From Numida meleagris (Eukaryota > Chordata > Aves > Galliformes > Numididae): a DNA stretch of 64,000 nucleotides. The notes under the pieces are model-generated. The model was not told the origin of the DNA. It worked only from the letters and a program-made list of their open reading frames with translations, and ran no database searches. The DNA is taken from positions 31,344,590-31,408,589 of the forward strand of contig NC_034414.1 of the NCBI RefSeq assembly GCF_002078875.1, in the 5' to 3' direction. A program made the position numbers and the translations under genes. Below, piece by piece: positions 22,796 to 47,426 of the stretch; within the stretch, counting starts at the first letter, position 1; the number at the start of each line of letters is the position of its first letter.

Positions 22796-25700
22796 CATAT
22801 CAGGGGAAGTTTCTTCTGGAAGAATGTAAGACTGAAGGGAAGGATTGTGATAAAGCTGCTTTACCAAGTGAAATGGAGACAGTCCAAAGGATTTTAAAAC
22901 AGAAATACCCTCTTTATTCGATACATTTCCCTATTGAAAATACACTCCCAAGTCTATAAAGGAATTCCTCCAATTTAAGGTATGTTTGCATCTTCTACAC
23001 AACAAATACAGTACCTTCTGGGATTGTTTTTAAAAGGAGTGACGCTGTTCCTGAAGCTTACGTTCATGATGACCATGTGGATTCTACAGTGACTTGGCTG
23101 CACACCTCACTCTACAAGTGTTCTGACTAAGTAGCTACTCATAAGACTGTCACTTCAGATTTGGCCCAAATTCGGGTTTGCAGAAACAAATGTTCAATGG
23201 AGATAAGCATTTAAGTAAAGATGTAGATGTATTCCATTAAGAGAGGGAGTTCTTTCTCACTGTGGCTGAAACCAATTAAAAACATTAGGTAGACGGTCAT
23301 CTTTATTTCTAGAGTTTAACAAGAATATTAATAAAGTAGGTAAGCTGATTTTTAGACTTTGTTAGTGTATACTGACAAATGTTTTAAAACTTTTAAAGTA
23401 AAATATGAGACTAGAGAGAGTTTAGAGTGAATACTGCTTCCATTTCTGTGTTCCAGGTTACAGCTTGGAATACATAGCCCTACTCATTGGGCTTAAGGGA
23501 TAGCTTGCTGTCCCCATACTGTAGATATGGGATAACATTATTTTCTTTTTATTCTAATGTCAAAGTGGATACCAGTGTTGTAACGTCTGAGTAGAACCAA
23601 TCTTACGGTTCTAACCAGGATTTCTTCATTTTCTCTCATAGATTTCACATGCACTTTAGGTGAAGAGTCAAGGTGACTGTGCTCTTCTGTGTGTAAATTT
23701 TGTACAGTGAAAGGTGCTAGGGAGGTAATGTAGTTTTCTTAAAACTATAAAGTGTACATACATACTGTCAAGAGATGACAAATCTGTCTTTCAATTTACT
23801 GGTAAATCTTTTAGTTACAATAGCCAATCTTGAAATTTCATTTGCATTTCACGGTAATTCTTACAGTTGTGTAAAACTCACTTGGTTTTATCAAAAAGGG
23901 ATGTAATCAAGCATTTAAACAACAGAAACATAAACTAACATATCTATTAACAACATATTTTCCTGCTCCAGCAGGGGGATTGGACTAGCTGATCTTTTGA
24001 GGTCCCTTCCAATCCCTGACATTCTGTGACTCAGTGATATACTTAGTGCTCTTCAAAACTTGCAGATTAGTTTACAAAATCCATGCTAGATTAAATTTTT
24101 AGTTGACACCTTACAATAGCATGTGTGCTTTGTGTTCAGTGGCACAAACGTATGCTCTATTTCCAACTTACAGTCATTAATTGTCAAGTACATTAATACT
24201 TTATTTATTTTTTTTAAAAGTCAATCTGAAACTACTTACTGATCTACTGGTTCTAAATTCCTGGTTAGAACTTGAGTTGTGCTTGCATCCACGACTAAAT
24301 GAAAACAAATGGAGGGAGACGGTAGTAGTAATAGTAGTAGTAGACTTTCTGTTCTTACTGTAAATAAATATGATCTCTAAAGAATTTAAATGCATCTGGC
24401 AAAACTAGCCGTTGTGAAGATTGTGAAACTTTTGTTCCTCATACACTAAACTTGAATTATTAACAGTTAACATGAAATTGCACTTTGACCAGTGAAGCAG
24501 TCAAAATGGCTTTCAAATCATGTTTGCACATTTGCTTTGCCAATTTTCTGTAAGTTTCTTGATTTTTGTCCTCTATGCAGGACTACAGTAAGGAGTATTT
24601 CTAATATACACTTAGCAAATAGAATATTTCTGCAACAAGTAAAAGAAACAGGATAAATGTTGAAAATATTTCAATGTACTTGGAAAATACCCTAAAAGAG
24701 CAGCAAAATTTGGCAAATCTTGTGCATCTAAGGTAACTCTGCTTGCTTATGGTTTGAATTCTGAATTTGAATGGAATTTCTGTATGTGTTTCACTTTGCC
24801 TACTCTGGGAGGGTGGAAGCAGAAGAAATTAACAAATGGATATTTGGAAAGTTCCCTAATGTCAACAGCTGAGCCAAAGGTTACTGTGTTAGTAATGCTG
24901 AGTACTTAATGCTCAAAACCAAGTTAAGACTGTAGACTTGTGCAGTCTAAAATTAAAACTTATTTTTCTGTCACCCTGTTCCTACAAAGAATCGCAATGA
25001 TTTAAACCTGACCTGTTTGCAGGAACATCTTACAGAACCCGTATGTGATGCTTCATCTATGCTGAAAACTTCCTGCTTCAGATGAATTAGTTGATACCTG
25101 GAAAATTTCAAAACTCTCAAAGTACCTTAAGGCTGTTTGCCCAAAGCCCCTTGAAATATTTGTTGTTGTTGTTGTTATTCTTGTTTTCCTTTGGTGGTAG
25201 TCCCTTGTTACTACTTTGTAACTTCCTTTTTGCTACATGAAATACTTGTGTTAATAGCAAACACTGACTGTACAAGGATACTGCTGAAACTGACAAAGTT
25301 ACTGAGCAAAAATCACCTTTACTGCTACTTTATGCTGGGAGAAAAAATATATAGTTAAAGTACTAAGTGCTGTTTAAAGGACTTATCAGCAAACACTGGT
25401 ACTGAACACCCTTTAAAATTTATCTTGTCATGGTTAATATAAATGAAAAGCACTCACCTTTATTCTTTCCCCAGGCTCAGCTGTGTTTCATATACATATA
25501 GAAAGGAAGAAGAAACAAACTGTCCCAACCCTAACAACTGTTTATTTTTAAGTGTGAATTCTGATCCTTAAAAGATGAAAGTAAGTAGACTGGATGATGT
25601 AACAAAAGGCCAGGGCTAAAGTTGATACTCGAAGACAATTGCCTTTGAAACAGCTTACATAAGCTTTTAAAAATATAAAACAAAAGTTATATTTTGGAAT

Positions 25701-25900
25701 TCTTTGTTACAGTAGTAATCTGTTATACTGTTGTAACTGATCTCTACAGCAACTCCAAAAGTTTTTGTTTTAGTGCTATTAAAGAAGACTGAAAAAGTGT
25801 ACAGACTGTAAACATTATATAAAGTGTAAGATTTCAGTTTAATATTTATAATAGAAAAAAATATTAAAATTGTACTTTGCCTCTGAGTTTGTATCTGAAA
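22796..25900 (+). other. RASGRP1: Probable RASGRP1 3' UTR and downstream flank
   Basis: AT-rich noncoding sequence follows the RASGRP1 stop. AATAAA-type signals occur at 23330-23335 and 24363-24368, so the transcript could end near either or further on. A CR1 fragment lies at about 23960-24035. The true 3' end cannot be fixed from sequence alone. Confidence 0.5.
23960..24035 (+). mobile_element. CR1 3'-end fragment
   Basis: About 75 bases carry the CR1 terminal signature: GGATTGGACTAGCTGATC, then GGTCCCTTCCAATCC, ending in ATTCTGTGACTCAGTGA. It is a 5'-truncated CR1 LINE and lies within or just after the RASGRP1 3' UTR. Confidence 0.85.
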
Positions 25901-28900
25901 GAAAGAAATCTTAACATATATTCATTTTCCTTGAGTCTGTCATTTGGGACATTTCTGCGGGAGTGAGCTAATATCTGAGTCTCAAGTCTATCTTTACATT
26001 CTTGAGCCTGAGGACACTGAGAGAACTTGGGAAGCTGGGCATTTGCAGATTATTTTGTCAGAATTTAGTGGCTGAGACAATACGCTCAGACACTGAGACA
26101 ATGTTTTGCCATTACACTGTTCAAGGTATTACCAAGCACAATTCTTCATTAGCACCATCTCTTGCTTTTGTTAAGAATGCTAACTCCCAAAGGACTTTAC
26201 AGCATGATAGGCAAGCTTAAACAAGGCTTCTGTAATTTCTGCTGGGGGTAGCTATTACACAGGCAGCATCATATCATCCTTAACATTTGCTATTCTTTAC
26301 CGTGCAGCAGAACTCAAAATACTGTATCTCAAATGTTTTTATATCAGGTAGTGAACATCAAAATACCCGGGGGAGGGGAGGGAAGAAGGAAAGGGTGCAG
26401 ACTACTGAAAAGCACAATTCCTGCTTACAGGCAAATCTGCTCTTTGCACATCTTTTGTTCTTTGCACATACAGAGCAAGGCGTGCTTTGTTTCAGAATTA
26501 CAGAAGTTAAAAAAAAAAGAAAAAAGAAAAAAAGGAAAACCTCCAATTATTTGTGAAGTTTTTTCCCTTAATTTACATAAAGACAAAAGTAATGATCACA
26601 CAAACCTACGCAATTTTTTTTACTAAGATAAATTTTAACTGAGTATCCTTCAATGGAGATGGATTCCTTAGTAACTCCAGCTAATGTAATCAGGATATAT
26701 TTGGGACCTCTCCTGTCTGGTGAAGTTTTCCTGTATTGTTATCTACTGCCTTCTCTACTTTTGTCAAAATTTGTTATTTTTCATGATCATAAAAGTTGGG
26801 CAAGTTTCATCGTTATTTCAAATTACCAGCAGAAAATCTTTCTTGCAAGCACAGGAGATAGGAGATAGAGAGTCAAAATCATGCTACACCAGCGATGCAA
26901 ATAACTTCAAATACAGTACTTTATTCCTCAGTGTTTACAGCTGTTAACAAAACCATCTCTCTTAAGCCCTGACACAAAAATCTTTTTCAATTCTTGATCA
27001 ACCAAAACAATTCACTAAGCTTGAATAAACACAAAAATAATCACAGACAGATAAAACGGTTTTTCACTTTCAACAGAGTTTCTGAAAATATTTTTTTTCA
27101 AGACTGAAACAGAAGAGTCTGAGGTTTAAATCAATTGTTTTAATGCTATTATTGCATCGTTTGATAAAATAAAAGCATATACTCTGACAACAGAGAAGAC
27201 TGAGAAAAGGATACCTTGATGAAATGTGGTGGTGCTTACTTTGCTCTTCTACTACTGGCTTCACACTTTGGAATTATTCAAGAAAATATGAAATGGCTCA
27301 AATAAAAAAAAAAAGCCTCTTCCATAAAACTTCAGCTTATTCAAACTTTTGTCTTTTACATCGTCTACAAAAAAATAACTGAAATACAGCATTGGAATAA
27401 TTTAACTGTTATATGTGGATGTGGGCACACAGCTGGTCTACTTCACTCTGAACTGTTCTGTCTGTTACAAACAGCACAAACTGACAAGTGTAAGAGCACT
27501 GAGGCACATACACAATTACTACAGTACAACTAACCCAGTGCAGCTTCACATCTTGAGACTGATGACATCTTTATGCATAGATAAACCATTTGTATTTCCT
27601 AGCCTACTTCCTTGGTGAAACTAAATTCTTGATTGTTGTTCATAAGTTACTTGTAGCAAAAAATAACAGCACTGGGATTAGCAAAGAGACTTTAAATTAA
27701 GGCTTTGTTTGTTAAAAACTACTCTCCCTCTCCCCTTGCCGAGCAATGCTTGTCATCTCCACGGCCAGTGGTCTCACTCAACGTCATTTGTGAGCTACTC
27801 TATAGCACTATGCAAAAATCAGTCTCAAAAGGAAGAGAACCAGTACTATGCTCCCATTTGAAATTCCTCTCCACAATGGCAGCAGAGGCTGAACAGAAAT
27901 GAGTGTAGAAACAAACTGATAACGAGACTTCTGCTAGCAGGTGGGTGAACTTAAGCCAGCAGAGTACTTCATTATGTTGAGTTCACATCCAAGCCAACGT
28001 GTACAAGCAATGAAGTCTCCCACTCTTTTTTTCTGAGAAGCCTACTGGAACTGTAAATTATGGTTAAGGCTGTACCAAGCGCATCATAAAGCAGCATTCT
28101 CAAACAGCCAATGAGCATACAGAAAATTAACAGGAAGGAAATTTTTAAAGTTCAGCTAGACTAAAATTTCAAATGAAGGTGCTGGTGGTAGCAAATTAAT
28201 AAAGTCTGACATAGGTTTTTAAACAACATGCTAGATAGTCACTTAATTTTAAACAAGAGCTTTACATTCCTGCGTAGATCTGCCTCTGTAATTGAGTGCG
28301 TGATGCATGTGTCCCTGAAGACAGAGTAACAGCTTTAAAGCATACCAACATGGACACCAACAGCAAGTTTGTGGAAAAAAAACACCTCGTAACTGTGGTT
28401 CATAAAAGCAAATTCAAATCTTAAAGCTCAATCTGCTCAACCTATCCACTGAAAGTGCTTCAAGGTTTCTGTCAAGAGATATGCCCAGGTTTATCAGATG
28501 CCTTCCTGAACTTCTGCAGTAACATGACCCTGATAAATACTATCATGAATATATACTTGGACATCATCTCCCTGTCTTACCCCTACTCACAAATGGTATC
28601 ACAGCAGAGGAGGAATCTAAAGAAGCTAGATAACAGAAATCACTTTTAGCTGACAGCTCTGAACTTAATTTTATCTACCTTAATTAATCTATTTACAGCC
28701 ATAATTATACAAAATCCATTTCCTCATCTAGGCGCTCTTTTACTAGGATAACACTATCTGTGAAGGAGAAGGTATCCATACATATCAAGACAAAGTTTCT
28801 TCCACGTTATCAGACCAGTTGGCTGACGGAATAAAAAAGAAAAGCGTTTGAATTCTATATTTGCACTTTTTCCAGAAACCACAATGGGAAGGAGCAACCG

Positions 28901-29490
28901 TTGCAGGAGGTAACTCATCAGCTGGCAGTTGACAATTGCCAAATACAGAGCGGGCAGGAGGAAAAAGAGAGAAGAAATGCCACGCTCTTTCTCAGGAAAC
29001 TGAGCTTTGTTGATCTTCATTTTTAAAGGCTGATGCAGAAAGAGTATATAACTGAACTCCTACTGGACATGATGGTAGTAGAAAATGCTTTTATGAAACA
29101 TCAATAATATAGAAAACAAGTAAAGTGAAAATAAACATCAAAAGTCACAATTCTGGTTTTGTGGTACATGCTCTGACCTTCAATTAATCTCCGATATATT
29201 TACGAACACACAAAGCCACCTAATTTTATTAGTTTCTGTAGAGAAGTAATTCAGAATATTACTTTTATGCAAAGTTCTGAAAGAATAAGAAAGCTCATTG
29301 AATAATTTTGACCAAAGCCTTAAGTGACAATTTGAAATTGAAGTTCTTCAATATGTCTGAGGTAAAAACTGGATAAAGAAAAAACCACAAGAGCAGCATT
29401 TTAGACTTTCAAAAGTGTCTCCCTCAAGTCTGATTTTTTTTTTTTTTGTATCCAGCTTTGGGAGCAGGAGAATTCATGTGCAACATGCAA
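25901..29490. other. Region between the convergent 3' ends
   Basis: AT-rich, no coding signal. An A/G-rich tract lies at about 26507-26538. AATAAA on the - strand at 26925-26920 could serve a longer FAM98B 3' UTR isoform. No repeat family recognised. Confidence 0.45.
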
Positions 29491-29795
29491 TAATTAGAGA
29501 GGTCAGAACATCATCTTTATTCTTTTTCTTTAAAAAGGTTTTTATTCAGTTTTCTGAGGCTTATTTTAAATAAATGAACATAAAAAAACACAACCGGTAC
29601 GAAAAGCGAGGACTTTAGTCATGATATTTTAGTATAAAAGTTCTGTTCAGCTAACTAAAAGAATTCAGTGACAACATGAGTTGGTCGAATGCAATGATTC
29701 ACATGGTCATACTTTAATCTAATCTAAACCAAAGGTACCATACCTAAATTCCTGATACCAGTAAACACCACCACTATATTTTGTCTGTTATTCAT
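29490..29795 (-). other. FAM98B: FAM98B 3' UTR (short form)
   Basis: Downstream of the TGA, two AATAAA signals lie on the - strand at 29546-29541 and 29521-29516. A short transcript would end about 250-300 bases after the stop. Longer forms are possible. Confidence 0.6.
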
Positions 29796-40604
<10,809 letters not shown>

Positions 40605-40722
40605 GCCGCCACAGCGGCTACCGCCGCGCCGCGCTGTGCCCACCTCAAATCGGCCCCGCCGCAACCTCCGCCCGGCGCTGCGTTCCGCGGGGCACTGCCG
40701 ACAGGCCGCAGTGCAATCTCCG

Positions 40723-40755
40723 CCCGACCCGACCCGACCCGACCCGGCCCGGCCC
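40723..40755 (-). repeat. (CCCGA)n / G-quadruplex-type repeat upstream of FAM98B ATG
   Basis: Seven CCC runs, each separated by two bases, lie on the + strand, so the FAM98B sense strand has seven GGG runs with 2-base loops. That strongly fits the G-quadruplex consensus. It is 119-151 bases upstream of the ATG, in the promoter or 5' UTR. Confidence 0.85.
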
Positions 40756-40800
40756 GCGGCGCTGGGGTCCCGGCACGGGGCTCTTAACAGCTGTCTCTTT

Positions 40801-43800
40801 GCAACGGCGATGCTGAGAAAGAGAAATAAACCAAACAGCAGCTATTTGTGTGGTTTTTTTGCTTTACGCTTACTCCCAAACTCTCTCTTCTGGAGGCTGG
40901 TTCAATGAATTCAGTGGCCTCGTGGCTCTTTGAAAAGTTCCTGCTATGTGAGTTCTTCAGAGGTCTCATCTTGCTCATCCATAAGCTCCTGTCTGTTCTA
41001 TTAGGTAGAAGGAAAACTCTGTGCTGAAGATCCATGGAGGCATGCAGTCAGTCAGAAGTATTTACAACAGATTGCCCCAGGGAGTGACATTGCCATTATT
41101 TCCAAAGCAGCAGCCTTGAGACCCTCATACAGACAGAAATCTAGAACGTAAAACAGTTTATAGTATTCTGAAGTTAGACAGCTTTTGTCAACTATACAAT
41201 GTACATCAGTAGTTCTGTGGCCACTCACTGCTCTCATCTCTCGCGCTGTGGGGCTGGGCTGTAGGAGAGATGCTTCAGCTGGGTTAGCAATTGAACCCAG
41301 GAGCATGCATCTGAGAGCAGGAACGCTGGAATTAAGAGTCTTATTCCTGCTTAAATAACAATTAATTTGCTACGTATTTGTGGACCTTAGCTTCCCTGCA
41401 CTGTCTGGCAGTGAGGAGCTTGCACTGAATAGCATTCATATTAATGGCGTATGTAAGATTTCAGGGCTTCAAGAATGACAGAAGCCATGGAATTTTGCGG
41501 CATTGCCTGCTTTACAAGAAGAGCAGTTCACAGGGGCTTTCCTTAACCTTTTGTCTCCCACTTAAGAAATGGACCCAATCCCAAAATAATTTTAATCTTT
41601 ATTTCTCCCAAGGGTCCCATTTGCATGTGCTGTTTGAAATAGAACAAAAGTATTCCTGTAGCAACAGGAATGGAAAAGTACTGTGAATTTTATTCTGGAG
41701 TGGTGCAATCAGTATACCAGTGTCCTAAGTTGGAAGCACTGTTTCATTCAGAAAACATTTCTGCTGAAGACTTGAAGGCTGATATCTGCTGTAGTAGCAG
41801 TAACAGTATCAAGCTTTCTTGTCTCTACATTTCAAATCGTGAAACTCCAGGCTTTTGCTGGGGTCTAAATAAATGTCTAGTTAAGAGAGTAAGAAAGCAA
41901 AATATGTAGAAATAGACAACTTTCTTTCTCATTCTTTTCTGTAATGTTCATGCCACACAGCAGTGTATGCTAAGAAGAACTGAGAGCAACTGAAACTGTG
42001 GTAATATGATCTATCAAAACTAGAAGGCAGTTTGATAATGTAAGAAGTACTGTGTGGTGCAAGTAGGTGGCAGCATTATTCCCTGGGCCTCTAAGTTTGG
42101 TTGTATGCCAGAAGTGTATTTCGCTTCCTAACTTTCCTGTATTATATAAATATTGCACACATGAGGAAGAACAAGTCTGAATTTCATAAACTGTCTTGAA
42201 ACTTGCAAGTGAAAGATTTTTGGTTGTGACCTTATGGGCATGTTGCTATCATCTGCTTATAACATTGCCGTTCATGCAATCCACAATTTTCTCTAAGTCC
42301 TTTGGGAAGGAATACAAGAAATTATGATATAGCTGGCTAAAAATGCTTTGTAGCAGCTTACTCCTAAGGGATTGGGTTTTGCCCTTGCCACATGCTCTGT
42401 GAAATATGCAACCACCACCAGCAACAGAAAAGGCCCCAGCATGTGACCATCACTTTCATAGGAAAGGCGGATGTGGCTTCTCTGTTTTCAGCTCTGTCCA
42501 CAGAGCCCTAAATATTTGAAACCAGAACAAGGTTTTTGACAGGATTTCTTTTTCACTAGTCTGGCAGCTCGCCATCACTCAGCAGTCAGGCACGTCCCAG
42601 TGCTAGCATGTGAATGGGGCAGAAGCACACAGCTTGGGTTAGAAAATGGAGACAGGCCTGGAGCAGGGCTGACCTGAATCTGCCTAAACTGATAGGAAAT
42701 GGCAACTTAGCAGAGTGTGCAGCTGCAGCTGCCTACACCTTTCTTAAATATACTGGAAAGCACCCTGAGTTGAAAGCAAGGTGCAGGTAGGAATTTGGGT
42801 TTTCTGCCAATTTGTATTATATCTCTACAATTACAAGGTGTCTGCAATATTACTTAAAGCAAACAAACAAAAAATTTCTTCTAGTAAAGATAGTGTCACT
42901 GTTAACAGATACAGCAGCTGCACGTTTGGAAAGATTCCCTTGCTTTGTCCCTCTAAATTGTGTCCCAGGAATAAGAACCAGATCTCTTGAATTCAGATGA
43001 GCGGGAGACAGCCTCTACTGTAGTACAGAGGAGCTACAAATAATTTGTAGCGCTGAGAAACATGTAGCAGGCAATTACTGACCACTAGAGGGGCTCATAG
43101 GAGTGGAGAAGAAATTGAATATACCACATAGTAAATGTTTCCTTCTCACATGAACTTACATGCACACAATGTTGTACTGTATGTGTACAGTTTAAAAATG
43201 ATTGAAAAAAGCACTTTGCACATGCTTAAGTCAGTGTAAGAAGCTGATGTGAATGGAGCATAAAACAGATCAATAACAGGATTATATGTTACAATGAAAC
43301 AATATATTTATTTTTTGTATGCATCAGTTTAAACCATCCAACTTCCAACTGTAAAGCAGCACAAGCCTATTAGACAAAAGATGGTACTCTTCTACAGGCT
43401 CAGTGACATTTAAACAACAGCAGCTTGCTAGTTTCAAGCCCAAAAATAAACTGCTCTTAATCCATCAATAAACTTTTTATCAGTTTTTAAGGATTATTTG
43501 CAAGTACCCACCCAGGGCAGTACCACCTTCATTAGAGCATTGTAGAACCACGCTGCAAGGTAAAATTGGTCTGTATATAAATTACATCAATCTTGGGAGT
43601 AACGTAGATGTAAATGATTCACATATTGACTTAACGGAGCCTGAATGGGTTTGTACTAGGTACGAGAATCCCTCCTGTCTCTGTGAGAGCTGCCCTACCT
43701 AAGCTGAAACTGCCCTCAGTTACAAACATTCAGTTTAGGAAGCATGTTTCTGACATCTTCCAGACCAAACCAAGCCACCTGAAGTGGTGTCATGGAAGTT

Positions 43801-46800
43801 CTCAGTCCAAAATGAATTCCTTCTCAAAATTACGCATAACAGTAAATTCTGAAAAATGAAAAAGTCGATTTCTGGAAAATGGATTGCACTCAAAGTACTT
43901 TCCTGGGGCACACAGCTGCACAGCTGATGAGGGAGAGGGCAGAAGCAGGCAGCCATCAGCACGCTGCGGACTGCCTGCAACATAACTGACAATTCCTTTT
44001 GTTTCCACTGCTTGTCTAAGGAGGCAATGGCTCTTCTACCCACAAGCTGATATAAAATCAGTAATGCACATTCTAGCTCTGCAGTGTTATAGTCCTTGTT
44101 GCTTATAGTTGAAGTTACTGAGATTTTTGTCATTTGCTTTAAAAGGAGTTGTGCAACCTAAGGATTTCAGTGAGATGTGCTCATATCTTTTGGCATTGTT
44201 GACAACAAAACCCAGTTCTTTGCAGACCCAGCATTCACATTTGTCTGCTTCCATTTCTTTCTCCTGCAGTGCATTGCAAGAGAAGAGTTACAACTGCTGA
44301 AAGTGCCAATTTTTTATTGTTAGGTTTCTTTTTGCTTAAGTGGAATCTCATGTTGAATGCATATGACAACATGGCAAGAAAGGCCCTGAGCATAAGCAGC
44401 CTGAGAAAAGGGAAGAGCGACTGTCTCACAGAACTGACAGCACCTTTTTCCTCTGTCAGGGGCTGAATTTAACTGGCTTCTCACTATCAACATAGTCATT
44501 ATCCCATGAAGGCTGCTTGCTTGTGAAGTTATCATGGATAGCACCTTTTAAGAGAAAGTGAGCAGGCAATGCAACCTCTGGCTGCCCAGTGAACACACCT
44601 GCAGAAGATGGTACTGAGTACTGCTCATAATTTTGTGGGAGTTATTCCATTGTGAGTGAGACTGAAGCCCTGAACTGCTGCAACATATGCTATTAAGTGA
44701 GCAAAAGAAGACAGACCTGCAGTAAGTCTGGCCCCTGCTGCAGCAAATGTTCAGCCTGGCAGGACAACGCAATGAATATTCCAAGTTCATATTTCTCATT
44801 CTTTTAAAAATAAACTGTGCCCATTTTGCTCTTCAGACCATATGGCATGAATCATTTCAGTGAAGCATTCATCACATCATGATTTACACTGACATTATTT
44901 CTTAGAAGTTAAGTGGTAGGGCTTCTCTAAGAGGAGCTGTGTGTATTGCAGTCCTTCTTTGTGGTTTCTCTGCCTTCACTGAACGGTAACTTCATTCATC
45001 TTAACTGAAAACTAGAGTTACAGGAATGAAAAACCAAGCACAAGTTGTTCCCATTTTTAGGCTTTCTGATTGAAAATGAATCTCTTTGTGATTGCACACA
45101 ACTTACTTTAATCTTTTATACTCATATATGATGTATTCACATGTCCCTGATTGATACCTAGTCTGTCTTCCTTCTAAGAATAAATAACAGAGGAAAGTCT
45201 TAGGATAGTTCTTATGAATACTGATTTAATTAACATATGGTGAACATTTGAACGGATGAATGAGGTGTATGGCCAGGTGTGTGAGTTACCTTAGGGGTCT
45301 GTAGGGTCAGAAAGCTGCTATTGAGTGCCTCAGCCTGTGTCAGGAGCACTGTCTGCCTGCAAAGATTTCCAGGAGTGTGTGTGTGCCAAAACAAGCATAT
45401 AGATCAGGCCTATAGATCAGGTAAATACATAGATTTGCATAAGGTCCCTCTTTCAGCTTAGGAACATCATTGTTTCTCACTACCAATTTCTTTATTCCAT
45501 GGATTTTGCCACAGCTAAGCGACAAAACAATTTTTCTCCTAGTCACAGGCAGTGTGACCTTGGGAACAAAACTTAAATCACTCCATGCTTCAGGTGTAAA
45601 AGCCAGTGTTATCTGGATAGTAAAGATGGTAGACCAGAACTTAATGAAGGAATCGTCATACTCTCCTCAAGTGACAAAATGTGAAGTATCAGAGTATCTA
45701 TCATAGCTGAAAGAAAAGACAGGAAATATGGGATAGCTATTAAAAGATGGGTTGACTTCTAAAAAAAGAATTGACTTCTAAAAAAAAATCCAGAAAAACA
45801 ACAGCAAAACAACTCAAAACATTATGAAGTGACAAGTGTTGGGTCTTGAATGTAGAGTGGAGAGTATCAAAGCATGAGACATCCACTCCACTGGGGCTTG
45901 AAACACAACTCATACTTCACAATTTGTAGCAAACCTGGTTTCTTAACATTTTGGAATAAAGATTTTTAACAAGCTTCCATCTGTTAAGCCGGCAAGTTGG
46001 CTTGGTCTGATCATGCTTGCTGTTTTAATAAATAGCCAGCATCATTTTTCAAACCACAGCTTTCAAATTATTTTGGAGAATTTCAATGGGCACGAGTTGT
46101 GGCCAGTCTTGACAGATTTACGCTGCTTGTTCACCACAGTGAGGGCCCAACCTTGGGGATGGTGTCTCAGAAGAAAGGGCTGCAGTGCCGTTTGGGAAGG
46201 GTGGGCTCAGGAGTGACCTCAGGATAGCCACTTCCTTGACTAGCGGCATCGCAAATGAGATGGAATTGGTCTCAAACAGGAAGGGAGTGAACCACTCAAG
46301 TCCGAAAGCAACTCCCTGTCTGGAAGGTGTGTTTGCCGCAGAGAAAAAGCTACTCTGTTAGTATGGGAAAAGGAACTGAGGGCATGTTTGTCTTTTTTTT
46401 TTTTTTTTTCCAGCAGCACAAATGAATATGTCAACAAAAGAAGTTTGCATGAAATAAAATTCTTGCCTTTTCCCCTTTAAAAGCAGGCGCATTTCTAGTT
46501 TAACGGTGCTACACAAGCAGTTTTCTGGGAGTCTGGTAATGGAAAGGCTTAACCAAGCAAGATTAGAAGGCTGCACTTCGCATTCTCTAGCAGAAATTCT
46601 CTTCAAAGTAGGAAACTATGCTCCAAATCAGTGTGACTTGAGTGTAAATCAAAATAACCTTATGATTCTGAAACACTGAACAGGCTATGTACCTCTGTGT
46701 GTCTTAATTCTGAAAGTTACTAAAGATACGTTGGTAATGGGTACGTATCGATAATCATGTTATGAGAAAACAATAGATCTTCCCCCTAATTTATCTAGCT

Positions 46801-47380
46801 AGCATGTTTATCCCAGCACTCGCAACCACCACCAAATTTCCTTTCCTTTCCACTCACTGTATGTGAAAATAAAGAAAATTAATTCAACATCCTAAATGTT
46901 TTCCTCTGGTCAAGAGGCATCAAACTAATAATCTGTTATAGCTTTGCTGATAGAGTATTTGAGAGACACCTATTCAATTTTATTCTGCTTGTGGATAATG
47001 TAATGTGAAGAAAAGAGAGGCATCATCTCATCCCTCTGAGAGGAGGGATGATTACAGCGTATTTATATATGTATATTTTGTCATATTATATATTAGTCTT
47101 AAGGGCAAAGAATCAGGAAAGTCAAGATGAATACCTGTGCTCCATAGTAAAGCAGTCACAAAGCCATCAAAGACAATATATGATGGGAGAGGTGATTAAA
47201 AAAAAGGATTAAGAAAATGATTAAGCATTCATAGCCAAAATGATACACTGACTAGGAAGGCTGAACGTGCTTCCTTTACACCACTTGCCTCCAAAGCCCT
47301 GAGTGTGAGGAGTTTCCAAAATAAAAGAGGTGAGGGTTTGGATTATGGGTTCAAACCCACACTGTATTTTCCTTCAGAAT
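40801..47380. other. Intergenic region, no gene recognised
   Basis: Upstream of FAM98B. Open frames up to 132 codons occur (for example 43735-44133, - strand), but none shows a recognisable domain or codon pattern. Tiny tandem duplications occur near 45405-45425 and 45753-45790. A T17 run lies at 46393-46409. Confidence 0.45.
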
Positions 47381-47426
47381 CACCACCACCATCATCATCA
47401 CCATCATCACTGTCATCATAACCACC
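47381..47426. repeat. CAC/ATC trinucleotide microsatellite
   Basis: An imperfect run of CAC and ATC triplets. It creates the His/Met/Val-rich frame seen on the opposite strand. Confidence 0.85.

Noticed and set aside
43735..44133. 132-codon - strand frame in intergenic DNA
   Set aside because: No recognisable domain and overlapping frames. Length is within chance for this much sequence.
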